This document shows positions 12,289-22,639 of a stretch of 64,000 nucleotides of DNA, one piece after another. Position numbers and translations under genes: made by a program. The stretch is taken from the NCBI GenBank assembly GCA_001972305.1, contig BDDD01005154.1, positions 60,349 to 124,348 on the forward strand. The letters run 5' to 3'. The notes under the pieces were generated by a model. The model was not told the DNA's origin and ran no database searches. It saw only the letters and a program-made list of their open reading frames with translations. This stretch comes from Cephalotus follicularis. Its lineage: Eukaryota; Streptophyta; Magnoliopsida; Oxalidales; Cephalotaceae. Within the stretch, counting starts at the first letter, position 1, and the number at the start of each line of letters is the position of its first letter.

Positions 12289-14224
12289 CCCCCGGGTTCC
12301 ATACCTAGATCTTCATACATTGTGGCTAGGACAGTGTACAGGGTTTGAGCGCCGCCGAGCACATATGTACAAGCTCCTCCCTCCTCGGTCTATCATCACA
12401 GGATGAGAAGTTGAGTGAGTCTGTCCCCAGGTTCCATACCTGGATCTCCTTGCATTGTTGCTAGGACAATGTATAGCGGTTGAGTACAGTTGAGCTAAGT
12501 TATCGGATATAGTAGTATATAGAGCCTTTCAGTAGGTTTTCTAGAGGAGGACCTTGTCCTCGGACTTTTAGTCCCCAGCCCAGCATTCGGTGAAGCAGTA
12601 AGCAAAGTACAGATGAGTCAGCAGGTAAGCTACCCAGCTCGGCTTAAGCCAAAAGAACATAAAGTACAGATGACTCGGCAGGTACGCTGCCCAGCTCGGC
12701 TGAGGCCAAAAACCAGCTTAGCTCAGGCCATTATAATTTGGCAAGTTTATTTATGTAATTAGCAAAGCAAGCACAGCAAAGAAAAGCCAGTTCTAGCTTA
12801 GTCGTTCTCCTCAGTTGTTTAGCCGGGAAGGACCCCAGTTCTTTTTCAGATCACTTTCTTTTAATCAGTTCTATTCTTATGTTTATTTCAGCTTTCATGA
12901 ATAGTCTAGATTCAGCTAAGCAGAGAAAATAGTAAGTTTTTCAAGTACTTTGACTTTTACCTTATTGTATGCCATGAGATATGCTTTGTATACAATCTTT
13001 TCCCCAGTTGGGATAGTTAATCATGTTCATGGTAAGTTTTCTTCAGTCCATTCCTTTCATGAATACAATAGAGGATGTTTTGTTCCCAGTCACTTAGTCA
13101 GTTGGACTAATCCCCTCACATATTATTTTGCAGACCAGCCAGCCGGAGGAGACCCTCCAGCTCAGCAGTAGATAGCCCAGCAAGGTAGTTTTTGAGCTCA
13201 GCATCATGAAGCATCAGTTTGGGCGTTTAGCTTTGCATTACATTGGGCATTCTTTCGGGTTCCCTTACCTCCTTTTTGTTGTAGGGTTGCCGGGAGATGT
13301 GTTGTTATAATATTCTTTTGATGTAAAGAAAGATAAGTTATGTTATTCTTTTGCCTACCAGGGAAGGCAGTGTATGTTATGCCAAGGCACAAATATGTAA
13401 TGATTTTATGCTTTCAAGAAAGTTTATGGATGTTTTGAGGTAGTATATTTGTTAATTTTGTGATTTCATGGATATTTCATGTTATGAGTTTTTAGTTCTC
13501 AGGTCTGTCCCGGGTGCTGGGGAGCCCTTGGGTTTCTGGCGGGGGATAGCCCAGCAGGGGTGTTATGTTTATGCTTGGGAGCACGGGTTATGTTTGAAGA
13601 GCTTTACCCTGAGGAGTCAGGGTGTCCCCAAGGTGATGATGATGTTGGGCTTTGGCAAGGGAGCAGGGAAGGTATCCCTGGAGAGAGTGGCCAGGGGTGC
13701 CATGTTAGAGTAAGGCCCGTGACGAGTTATATGGTAACTTCTTTATGTTTTAAGTTAAACAGTGCGTTTGATGTCTGTTTTTTTATTTGATCCTTAGGGA
13801 CATGCAGAGGAGGTTGTACGCCGGGGGACAATATATGTATGCAGAGGAGGTTGTAGGCGTGCGTGGGTTTCTCTCCGGGTGTTTATGTTGGTTTCTCCCC
13901 GGGGGTTAGTTATGTCCAGCGTTTTGGAGCTTGAGCTAAGAATGTTTTAGCTCAGGAAGGAGAAAGATGCGAGGACAAGGGGTGTCCTCGGGCATGTTGG
14001 GCCACAGGTTTTTAAGAGATCTCGTGAGAAGCACGTGAGCGCTCTCTTTCGGGGTTTTATGCTTGTTGCCCATTTAGCCCAGGCCTTCTCCACGGGCTTT
14101 TTAAGCGATAGGTTCCTGGGGAGTTTTAAGACTCCTCGGGCAGTTTCAGTTAGAGAGGGTTTTTGGCAGGAGTGCCATCCCCGACAAGACACGTGTCCCA
14201 TAGTTAAAGCGGGAACGGGTCCGA
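12289..14224 (+). mobile_element. 3' LTR of element A, second segment
   Basis: It continues the A LTR after the B insertion and appears to end ...GGTCCGACA at 14,224, where a copia gag frame on the other strand begins. The rejoined LTR would be about 2.75 kb and run TG...CA. No coding sequence is seen; the short frames in it are chance. Confidence 0.6.
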
Positions 14225-14381
14225 CACCATTAACAATAATGTGCCACAATTGATAGTCTAAGGATTGTAAAAATATTGTCATTCTAGTTTTCCAAAAACT
14301 AGAATTTTTTCCGTCGAAGAATGGGGGTCTAAAGATGGAGGAACCTTCTAATCCTACTTTTAGATTCATAGAAGTTGCCAT
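14225..14381 (-). pseudogene. N-terminus of copia Gag, element F, cut by A
   Basis: Starting at ATG 14,381 on the minus strand, about 52 codons match the N-terminus of plant Ty1/copia Gag proteins, with RPPFFDGKN, FWKTRM and LDYQLWHIIVNG in that order. Similarity stops at about 14,225, where the A LTR ends, so A landed in this gene. The rest of F would be beyond the left window edge. The start lies downstream of the F LTR and primer-site remnant, as expected. Confidence 0.8.
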
Positions 14382-14423
14382 GGATCTTTATATCTCTAAC
14401 AATTAAGAATTATGAGATAACCT

Positions 14424-14434
14424 CTCTCATACGA
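14424..14434 (-). other. Degenerate primer-binding site of F
   Basis: CTCTCATACGA matches CTCTGATACCA, the reverse of the tRNA-Met primer site, at 9 of 11 positions. It sits 2 bp from the presumed LTR edge. Confidence 0.5.
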
Positions 14435-14993
14435 ACTGAAAAACCTATATGGCAACCTTCTAAAGATATATGGTTTGTGGAAAATTAAACTTACGGAAAT
14501 AATACAACATACAAGAATCAAATAAGCATTCAAGAACATTTAACTAAGTAAAGAGAGATAGAGTTAGAGAGATGCAAACACGATTTATGTAGTTCGGCTT
14601 AACTCTTGCCTACGTCCACTTTTCCTAGGGTAGCTCATTGAGATTCAACTAGAAACCACTAGTACCCTTTGATTTTGGGTTACGGGTGCAAATCGAAGAA
14701 ACACCTTACAAGTTTTGGGTTCACTCCCCACCGGGTTCACTCCCAGCGATAATCCTACTAAGGGTTCATTTCTCTTGATTATCTCACGAAGGGTTCACTC
14801 CCCGTTTACAATAACCTCTCAAAGGTTGGATATTGCTTAGTAAAGCTTACAAAATATAGATCTCTAAAATAGACTTTGAAGTACTTGAAACAAGCTTCGG
14901 TATTGATTTAAAGGTGTATGATTGCTCTTGAGTTTCTTGGAAGAATTGAGTGTTGTCTAGCTATCTCTTTTTTGGAATGATACCTCACTTTTG

Positions 14994-15002
14994 CTTAAAT
15001 AG
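14994..15002 (-). promoter_or_regulatory. TATA-like box of the F LTR
   Basis: CTATTTAAG on the minus strand lies about 45 bp downstream, in F orientation, of the last CAGCCGACT unit. Position and sequence fit a core promoter; unproven. Confidence 0.4.
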
Positions 15003-15044
15003 ACATGCTCCAACGGATCTATTTTTAAACATCAGACCCAATCT

Positions 15045-15430
15045 AGTCGGCTGGATTTTCATGGCAGTTAGTTGGAGCTGTTGGTGCATATTTCTAATTA
15101 TAGCCATTGGAGAAGGCAGTCAGCTGGTTCATCTTGACATTCGGCTGTTTTTCTAAAATAGTCGGTTGGTGCTCTGTTCCAGTCGGTTGGTGGAGGTAGG
15201 GAGGACTTTCAAAAAGATATTGGTCTAATCTTGATATTTGCTGGCAGTCGGCTGGTGGATCTAGACAGTTAGCTCTATTGACTTGGCAGTCGGCTGGACC
15301 CCCGTTACAGTCGACTGGATGGAGTGCAATTCCAGCTGCTAGGATTCTTTGTAATTCTAGTGGGCTGCTAATCCTTAGCAGTCGGCTACTCAACCCAAAC
15401 AGTCGGCTGTTCATATTGGGCAGCCGGCTA
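15045..15430. repeat. CAGCCGACT cluster in the F LTR (RCCGAC cores)
   Basis: About a dozen AGTCGGCTG-like units (plus strand) occur over 385 bp, roughly seven with an exact RCCGAC core in F sense. One stretch, AGTCGGCTGTTCATATTG, is identical to the B copy near 10,640, though B is not a copia element. Confidence 0.75.
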
Positions 15431-15594
15431 TTTTTGCTTGTATCTGCAGTTTGAAGCTTTGCTACACTTTGGACATAAAATCAAGTGTGTATATGAGTTT
15501 GTAAGATATCAAAATATGCATACAAGTATTTCATGTTTGTTAATCCTCGAAATATCAATCTTTAACACATTTAAAGGGGTGGCAAAAGCCAACA

Positions 15595-15697
15595 GCCTTG
15601 AACATGAAAATTAACATAACACAACCAAAGTAGTCTATTCCAAGCATAAAAATATAACAAATAACTCAATAAAAAAAACACATTGTTATGCTAAACA
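15595..15697 (-). repeat. Stub of the C 3' LTR
   Basis: 103 bp matching the right end of the other LTR (about 31,990-32,091), ending ATGCTAAACA on the plus strand. The rest is displaced by F and lies outside the window. Confidence 0.7.
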
Positions 15698-16775
15698 AAT
15701 ACCCCCATACTTAAACTCTGCTTTTCCTCAAGCAAACCAAGATGGAAAGTTAAAAACAAAACACAAACACAAAAACAGAAAACACAAAGACAAACCTAAC
15801 TCACTTTCGTAGGAATCACGATTGCATTTAGCATATGCAACAAGCTATTAAACCCCTAGGTGGCCTTAGTGAACGAGTTTAGTCTCATGAGAGTTTTACA
15901 GCGAACAAATACACAAAATTCAGTTCATCAAAACTTTGAAAATAGGTTAATTGTTTCTCTTACTAGAAATTCATAAAACACCACCATACTTGAATTTTAT
16001 TATCTCGTTCCAAGTTATAGAATCAAAACACATCTCAATTAAGGAGCTTAACCAAAATTTTATGTTCTTCCACAATATATAACAATCAAGATATGCATTC
16101 TCAGAATCATAAATTCCTACTTCGGAGTTGGACAAAAGAACTTTTAGCACACACACACACACATATATCTTTCTTTTTGATCGTTTTTCATTCTTCCACT
16201 CTTTTCCATCTAAATTGTCATGGATGGAGCAAACACAAGACATTCAAAGTACTAAGTAGCTTCGGATTTAAAAATTCGCACATGAAAATTTTACCAACCT
16301 AAATTCGTGCAATGTCTTAGCCTCTTAAGCTTTCTATAAGACCCATGTAGCGAGCTTTCAACCCGTTACTCTCAAATCAGTTGGCTTTAAGGAACTAGAT
16401 GTAGAACACCCATATGGCTTAATTACTCGAATCAAATAGGCTACAAACCAAGACTGAATTCAAGAGGTAAAATAACTTTAATTTTCTTTTTCTTCTTTCT
16501 TCTTTTTTATATATATACAAGAACATTAATTCGTTGGCTCAACTCCTCATTACGATTTATGAAACTTAGAACAAACACAAGATTAATCTTTTTATTCATT
16601 CTTTTCATTTATTTTTATGCACAACCTCTTACCTTTGAGATCTATTCCTTTTCTTTTTCCTTGAAAACAAAATTTTTGTTATTTCGCCTATGGGGTTTTC
16701 TATTATTTCTGAATATATCAACATTTATTTCTATTTTCAAAATTAAGATGAACTTTGGTCTAACCCCCCCCCCCC
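15698..16775 (-). other. C 3' untranslated region with two polypurine tracts
   Basis: A tract of GTATGGGGGT (minus sense) lies at 15,701-15,710, next to the LTR stub. A second, with 12 G residues (plus C at 16,764-16,775), sits about 1.06 kb upstream. Both are preceded by TTTAAGTATGG-type sequence in minus sense, characteristic of Athila/Tat elements. No coding sequence lies between them. Confidence 0.65.
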
Positions 16776-16904
16776 ATACTTAAATTTTGCATTGTCCTCA
16801 GTGCAATGAAAACAATTATAAAAATAACAATGAATGTTCAATAAGATATATGAAGCAATACAATAAATAAATAAAAACAATGGGGCCGGGTTTACCGGAT
16901 ATGA

Positions 16905-17399
16905 TCATGGAGGATCAAAATACCGAGGCTTATGAAAGTCCATGGCCTCCTCCACCAACGCAGCTTGAAAATGTAAAAACTTTAGTGCTCGCTTCCTCTT
17001 TACTTCAAACGCGTCTCCAATACCTGTCTTAGAAAACTCAAACATACTAGGTGAAAGCACATTTTTAACAATATAAGCATCATCCCAAAAAAAATTCCAC
17101 CAATAAAAACCGTCAATAGAACATGAACATTTGAATGCATCTCCAACACCTATCATATCAATCTTAAAAACACAATGTAAGAAAACAATTTTTACAATAT
17201 AAGCATCGTCCCAATATGATTTCCACCAGTAAAAGCCATCAAGAGAACAAGAATAGTCATGCTCAACTAACAAGTCAGACATTGAATCATTGATAATGCA
17301 CACCCTCCATCCTATTTTGTCTTTAGCAGGGAAAAAATTATTTTTGAGGATGGTGTGAGGGTGAGACAGTGTGCTAATCTTGTGAGTGAAATGGGACAA
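16905..17399 (-). pseudogene. Unrecognised tail frame of C, with internal duplication
   Basis: A 164-codon open frame at the 3' end of the C coding region. I do not recognise a family. It contains a duplicated block: CSLDGFYWWKSYWDDAYIVK at about 17,201-17,260 and CSIDGFYWWNFFWDDAYIVK at about 17,074-17,133. Each copy is followed by a Val and then a hydrophobic stretch ending GIGDAF or GVGDAF. The duplicated unit is about 125 bp and is seen in both DNA and protein. It overlaps the neighbouring frame in another phase, suggesting a frameshift. It stands where reverse transcriptase would be in an autonomous relative. Confidence 0.5.
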
Positions 17400-17947
17400 A
17401 TCGCCCCGTTGACTATCCGAAATAGAATCAATGATCTATCGTCCAACCAACTCAGAATTTCCTTTTGCGTGGCCTCTAATTCCTCGAATTCCTTTAGACA
17501 TTCCATGAATTCTCTATCAAAATGTTCTTGAAAATATGTTTGGTCAGGCATGGCAATTTTTTGAGTGTAATGGGATAGATGATCCCATTCACTATCCGAA
17601 GTTGGCTCATTGATTTTATTTTTCAGCGATGTTAATGCTTCCTCATTTTTCAGCCACGTTAACATTTCCTTTTGGGTAGCCTTCGTTTCCTTGAATTCTC
17701 TCATACACTTAATGAAGTGACGATCAAAGTCAATGTCAAAATACATGTCAATAGGGTCAAGAATCGAATGTATCACGTAGACTTCATCAAAGTCAGCTTG
17801 ATGCTTTCCCAAATGGAAAATGTTAAAGTCCATTAACGACTTTCCCAAACTCAACTTCATGAGACCATTTCGGCAATTGATCAAAGCATTACTCGTGGCC
17901 AAGAATGGTCTACCATGGATAACTGGGATTTGATCTTTAATACTCAC
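17312..17947 (-). pseudogene. Post-protease region of C with duplicated Lys/Glu-rich motif
   Basis: The first 40 residues (HGRPFLATSNALINCRNG) match the segment that normally links protease to reverse transcriptase in Athila/Tat polyproteins. After that no reverse transcriptase motif appears. The frame becomes acidic and repetitive: FDRHFIKCMREFKETKATQK and FDREFMECLKEFEELEATQK lie about 70 codons apart, each followed by a Leu-Trp-Leu-type end. It is separated from the protease by an in-frame stop just before 17,947. Function unknown. Confidence 0.6.
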
Positions 17948-17953
17948 AACAGG

Positions 17954-18265
17954 CTAGGTATCTAATACAACAAAGTCTATAGGAATGAAAAACTCACCAA
18001 CCTTGTTTAAAACACCCTCAATTTTCCTTCTTGGAACTTTCACCGACCTATCAGCTACTTGCAAAGTTGTGTTGGTCGGGCGCAATTCTCCTAAACCTAG
18101 TTGCTCAAAAATAGACGAAAGCAAAAAATTCACACTTGCTCCTAAATCGAGTAAAACATGTTCAATTTTTGTATTGCCTATTACGCAAGAGATTGTCAGG
18201 TAGCCATGATCTTTGTACTTTGGAATCTTTGGTTGCGAAATAATAGCAGTGATGTTGGCTACCAA
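17954..18265 (-). CDS. Retropepsin-like protease domain of C
   Basis: 103 codons carrying an aspartic protease core of the Athila/Tat type. The catalytic segment reads LLDLGASVNFL, with the Asp kept. The flap and second half (TTLQVADRSVKVPRRKIEGV, then FFIPIDFVVLDT) follow in the right order. In an active element it would cut Gag-Pol. It is part of a disrupted polyprotein: gag upstream is in pieces and a stop follows at 17,954. It ends just before the HGRPFLA linker, as in relatives. Confidence 0.75.
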   Translation of the reverse strand: MVANITAIISQPKIPKYKDHGYLTISCVIGNTKIEHVLLDLGASVNFLLSSIFEQLGLGELRPTNTTLQVADRSVKVPRRKIEGVLNKVGEFFIPIDFVVLDT

Positions 18266-18609
18266 GAAAGCCTTTTTCGGTGTTTGAATGATCCTCTTTT
18301 TCGTGCATAAGTCTTTTAGGACTTTTGCTTAAGAGGACACCTGCTCAATAGCTTATAGCAATGGAAAATTGATTTGAACTTGTTTAAACGTATTGATGAT
18401 ATTTTCCATTGTGGGGGCTTTCTTATCTAATCTCGTTGGAAATGGAATAGGGGGGTCATATGAGCGCTTGAATATCTCCACCGGTTGTTCCTTTTTCTCT
18501 TCTTCTTTCTCTTCCTTAACTTCTTCTTGTGCGCTCGAATTTGTTGGTTGTGCAAAGGAGTCAACAACTGTTCTTTTAAATTTTCATGCGCAAATGACTC
18601 AACCGACTC

Positions 18610-19329
18610 CTAGCTCAAATTTTCTGTTGTAACCGCTGGTTGGTACTCACTTCCACTTCGCAAGGCAAATGCTTGGTCCGATGGGCTCAAAGAAGAGGAG
18701 CATTGCAGATTAGATTGCGGTTGGATACGAGCGGGTTGAATCATAGTCATCCTAGGATTCGGTTCGGGTTGGGAAGGAATCTTCCCTTTTTCTCTCTTAT
18801 GCAACGCAGATGCTAGCTGAGAGATTTGCTTCTCTATGTTGTGTCGGCTAGTCATCATAGTGCTCATGAGAAGCTGTATGCTCTTTTCTAACGCAGAAAT
18901 CCTAGATGGATCTTCCCTTTGGTTCAACAATCCAGATAATTGTTGATTTTGAAATTAATTTTGTGGGAAGGAAGGATGAATGTCATTTGAATTCGGGGGA
19001 AACCTTTGATAAGTCTGCTGTGGTGCAGATTGGCTAGCGAAGCTCTAAGGTTGCGTCGAAAAGGTGGACGGTTGACCATAAGAATTTGAGGCTTGACCAA
19101 AAAAAATTGATGGTCCTCTTTGATTATGCCCTTGACTCCATGAGAAGTTTGGATAATTGCACCACCTCGGATTGTAAGAGTTACTAAACGGGTTGTATTG
19201 ATTCGTTGTTGATACATTCTCTGGAGTATATTGATTTTCAATTAATTGTTGGCATTCTTCAACGACATGATTTGGTGATTGACACCACAAACACATAGGG
19301 GTGCTTTGGTCGATATAATTTACTTGCAC
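18610..19329 (-). pseudogene. Gag C-terminal part of C, with zinc knuckle, frameshifted
   Basis: Pieces in different frames. The upstream piece holds CLWCQSPNHVVEEC, a complete CX2CX4HX4C zinc knuckle, followed by a Gln/Asn/Pro-rich stretch. The downstream piece (18,930-18,610) holds NIEKQISQLASALHKREKGK and an AFALRSGSEY motif, both typical of the region between Gag and protease in Athila-type elements. At least one frameshift and several stops separate the pieces. Orientation and order agree with the protease downstream. Confidence 0.7.
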
Positions 19330-19745
19330 GAAAACCCCTAATTAACAACTCTAATGTTTTGAAACGACTATCTAATTGTGCCTCTAAGGAAACTGCTCCC
19401 TCGACAACATACCCTTTATTTGGCAGAGCTCTCTCTGAAACTTGAGTGGACTCCCACTCCCTAGTTCACTCACCTAAATCTAGAAGGAAATTCCAAGCCT
19501 CGTTTTCATCCATTTACGAGGTGAACCCATCAGGACAAATTGATTCAACCAATTGCTTGGTCTAGTAGTCAATCCCTTCATAAATGATTTGGCATAAATG
19601 CCTCGTGTTCAAACCGTGATTAGGACACTCTAAGAGAAGGTCTTTAAAATGTTCCATACAATGGGATAAAGATTCATTGGGTCACTGGCGAAACTGGAGA
19701 ATGTAATCCCTACGTTTATTGGTTTTTGAAGCGGAAAGAATTTCT

Positions 19746-20156
19746 TTAGGAACGAAACAGTGAAATGGTCCCATGTAGAGAGGAACCATTGGGGAGACTG
19801 TAGAGCCACTTATTAACTCCATCCTTCAAAGAAAAGTTTATGAAACACAATTTGATTGTGTCATCTAAGAGTTGTTGAAGTTTCGTGAGGGCACACACCT
19901 CCTCGAACTTGCGAAGGAAGAGATATGCATCCTCATTGGGTAAACCATGAAAGTACGGAAGCATGCTAATAAATTGAGATTTCAACTCGAAATTGTTCCC
20001 TTGAGGGGCAAGCAATAGGATACAGGATGGTGGCGTTGTCCTTGCATGATAAAATCTATCGCGTAGAGTTTGGATTGGTCGTTCATCTGCCATTGCTGCT
20101 TGCTGATGATTAATCATTTCTAATTGTTGATTTGGGCCACGAACCCACTCAGTCAC
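19746..20156 (-). pseudogene. Gag capsid-like core of C
   Basis: About 137 codons similar to the Retrotrans_gag domain of Athila/Tat elements. The ordered landmarks are RDRFYHARTTPPSCI, MLPYFHGLPNEDAYLFLRKF and INFSLKDGVNKWLYSLP. The start at 20,156 is the first Met of the open stretch; the original start may lie a little upstream. Past 19,746 the frame runs into stops, though the DNA continues as gag-like. The capsid core would assemble element particles. Confidence 0.75.
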
Positions 20157-20480
20157 AAACTAACAAGATGTACTAACAGGAAATTACTAACTAAAGCAAA
20201 ACACAAACTAAAGCAGGTTTATTCTTTTGAGAACGATTTATGAAAGACCTAAATTAAACTATGAGTATTAAAAATTATTCAGATGATGAATTTAGAAAAA
20301 TTAGGGTTTGTTAAAGCTTATGCAAAGATTGTCAGAATTTGTTTAAAGCTTATGCAACCAACCCTAATTAAACGAAGCACTAAAGCAGGAAAATTAAAGC
20401 AACGAATAAAAATAACAGTAAAAATAAAAACAAAATACTACGAATCAGTTGAACAAATTTAAACTAATTTAAAACTCGTT
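20157..20480 (-). other. C 5' leader
   Basis: A-rich untranslated stretch between the primer site and gag. A GCTTATGCAA(A/C) phrase is repeated near 20,320 and 20,347. No other feature seen. Confidence 0.5.
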
Positions 20481-20498
20481 TCTCCGGCAACGGCGCCA
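20481..20498 (-). other. Primer-binding site of C (tRNA-Asp)
   Basis: TGGCGCCGTTGCCGGAGA on the minus strand. It complements the 3' end of plant tRNA-Asp except for one position near its 3' end, where the usual site has GGGGA. Confidence 0.88.
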
Positions 20499-20585
20499 AA
20501 AACCTGTTCACGTTAAAAGAATGTTTTAAAATTTATACCGCAAGTGCACGGTTGTGTAGTAAAGGGTCTAACACTAGGAAATCAA
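20499..20585 (-). repeat. C 5' LTR, segment 1
   Basis: It holds ATACCGCAAGTGCACGG, common at this place in Tat/Athila-type elements. It is interrupted by CACTA element D. Confidence 0.6.
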
Positions 20586-20600
20586 CACTAAAACAAACAG

Positions 20601-21025
20601 GCCTTTTGAAACGGATGGAATCCGTTTCAAAAGGCCTATCTTTCCGTTTCAAAAGGTCAATTGAAACGGTTTTGAAACGGAAAAATGAAATTTCAAAAAA
20701 GTGGCGTGTCAATAGCCTTTTGAAACGGATTGGCTACCGTTTCAAAAGGGTACCCTTTTGAAACGGATAGAATTAACCATTTCAAAAGGCACCCTTTTGA
20801 AACGGCTGACTCAAACCGTTTCAAAAGGGTACCCTTTTGAAACGGTTTGTCCGTTTCAAAAGGTTTTTAAAAAAATAAAAAAAATAAGACCCTTTTGAAA
20901 CGGTTGACACTAGCCGTTTCAAAAGGGTACCCTTTTGAAACGGTTTGTCCATTTCAAAAGGTTTTAAAAAAAATGAAAAAAAAATTACCCTTTTGAAACG
21001 GTTGGCACGAACTGTTTCAAAAGGG
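20601..21025. repeat. Left subterminal repeat array of D
   Basis: About 18 copies of CCTTTTGAAACGG or its inverse CCGTTTCAAAAGG, often as head-to-head pairs that would form hairpins. In CACTA elements such arrays are transposase-binding sites; that role is inferred. Confidence 0.85.
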
Positions 21026-21059
21026 TTTTAAAAAATAGAAAAAAAAATAATTCATTTAA

Positions 21060-22500
21060 ATATTTTATAATCAGATTTTTTTATTAAAAAATAATAAAAA
21101 TATATTACTATACAATATTATAGACAACAAATTATTTTGCTTAAATGTACAAACGAATAATCATGGTAAGCAGACATTATAATTGGGAAGTAGACATTGC
21201 ATCGAACCAACAACATTATGATTAAGAAGCACACATTACATCGACTGAGCTACAATCGCTACATCTCAAATTAAATACAATTTTTATATATTATTATACA
21301 ATATTATAGCAAACAAACTATTTTGCTTGAATGTAAATAAACATCGATCGTGAGCATAAAAGTATCAAAAATCAAAATACAATACAATTAATTTATCAAG
21401 ATCAACTCAAAATTTGCAGCCTTTGTAGAACATTGGCAGCCTTCAAAACCTCAAATAGAACATTGGCAGTTTGGTATGCCTTTGTAAGCTGTGCACTGGA
21501 TGGTAACAAAATTTGGGTAGTCAAATGCAGTAACAAGAATAGCAGTTTCAAAGTACATCAAGCAAAGAATGACAAATACCAAAAGAGTCTAATGACTCAA
21601 AACTTAAAAACAAAAAGAGTCTCAACAAAAAGAGTAATCCTGGTAGAAATATAGAAAAGAATGACAAATTTATATAATTGTAAGAGGAAGAAATTTGTGA
21701 AACAACTTAAAAATTAACAAATACCAAAAGAGTCTAATGACTCAAAACTCTGTCAAAATAGGATGTTCATCTCAATCTCAATACAGCTCTCAGCCAAAGC
21801 TTTATACGTTTGTCAGCAAATAGACATTAAAAACAAAAATAACAAGCAGCACACTAAAGCCACTTTATAGCAATATGGGGTTATGGCCAGAAATTCTGAC
21901 CACTATCTCCATTACTATTGCTAAGGATTACTCTTCAAGTATTGAATAATCCCTCTTAACTTAAATATTGGCATTTAAAATGCAAACTTCTCACCAAAAG
22001 AAACACAATAAGATTTTATCCGCTATCAGTATGCCCATAAATGATATTACAGAACAGCTGCCTAACCATTGCATCATTCTAATAACATAAGTTCCAACCT
22101 GCATATTAAAAGGATTCTGAGGCTAGTTTCAAGCTTAAAATTCCTGGACACGTAACTAGAAGGTAAGACATTGGCTATATTTACATACTAGGCTGATAGT
22201 CGGTGGCAAAACTCTAAAGTAAATAATAGGAAAAAAAAGGAGATAGATAAACAACCAGTATTACAATACCATCCCTAGGAATCATTCACAAAGATTTTAG
22301 GTACACTAACACACATGAGAAAGATCCATCAAGCATTGCTCGAGCTATAACAGTTAAATTTTAAGTACTTCTCCAATCGTTCATACAAATCTTCATGAAC
22401 GTCATTTATCTAGACTGCCCATCCTTGAGGACTAGCTTAAGAAATCAAAAAGCTAAGAAATCAAAAGGCTAAATAAACAAGGGCAGTAAAACATGGGAAA
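21060..22500. other. AT-rich interior of D, left part
   Basis: No coding sequence that I can support. A pair of similar blocks around TATAATTGGGAAGTAGACATT and TATGATTAAGAAGCACACATT lies at 21,177-21,235. Confidence 0.4.
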
Positions 22501-22510
22501 CCAAACTTAC

Positions 22511-22627
22511 ATAGTTCCTAAGTTCTTCTTGTAGATGTTTGACCAAAACATCACTCTCTGTAGACGCGACTTCTTGATAATTGGAACTTGATAGTTTCTT
22601 CTCTAGTTCATTCTTTTGGAGTAAGCA
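22511..22627 (-). pseudogene. MAD1: Captured exon similar to spindle-checkpoint protein MAD1
   Basis: On the minus strand, a 117-bp open block is preceded by a pyrimidine-rich tract ending TTTGCAG (AG at 22,628-22,629) and followed by GTAAGTTTGG (GT at 22,509-22,510). It is exactly 39 codons, phase 0 at both ends. It reads KNELEKKLSSSN followed, after a Ser/Glu-rich link, by LVKHLQEELRNY. This closely fits the middle coiled-coil of plant MAD1 as I remember it; MAD1 anchors MAD2 at kinetochores. No other MAD1 exon was found in D. Flanking sequence looks like intron. It is therefore a fragment picked up by the transposon, not a gene. A protein search is needed to confirm the family. Confidence 0.7.
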
Positions 22628-22639
22628 CTGCAAAGTAAA

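Larger units (their letters stand above)
14437..15594 (-). mobile_element. 5' LTR of copia element F
   Basis: On the minus strand it begins TGTTGGCTTTTGCCACCCC at 15,594, a typical copia LTR start, and probably ends ...TTTTTCA at 14,437 (1,158 bp). It is followed by a primer-site remnant and gag. It interrupts the C LTR: the bases right of 15,594 (GCCTTGAAC...) match the C LTR copy near 31,990. It contains the CAGCCGACT cluster and a TATA-like box. It also holds a GTGGACGTAGGCAAGAG...CCGAACTAC block (minus sense, 14,590-14,625). Confidence 0.75.

Noticed and set aside
13468..14253. Plus-strand frames in the A LTR as genes
   Set aside because: Short, overlapping, without recognisable domains, and inside an LTR that continues across them.
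20572..20585. CACTAGGAA at 20,572 as the left end of D
   Set aside because: The CACTA at 20,586 is followed by an A-rich stretch and then CCTTTTGAAAC, matching the layout of the right end better.
22340..22440. A second captured exon containing DVHEDLYERLEKYLKF
   Set aside because: A stop lies just upstream in frame and no acceptor site or known family could be named.
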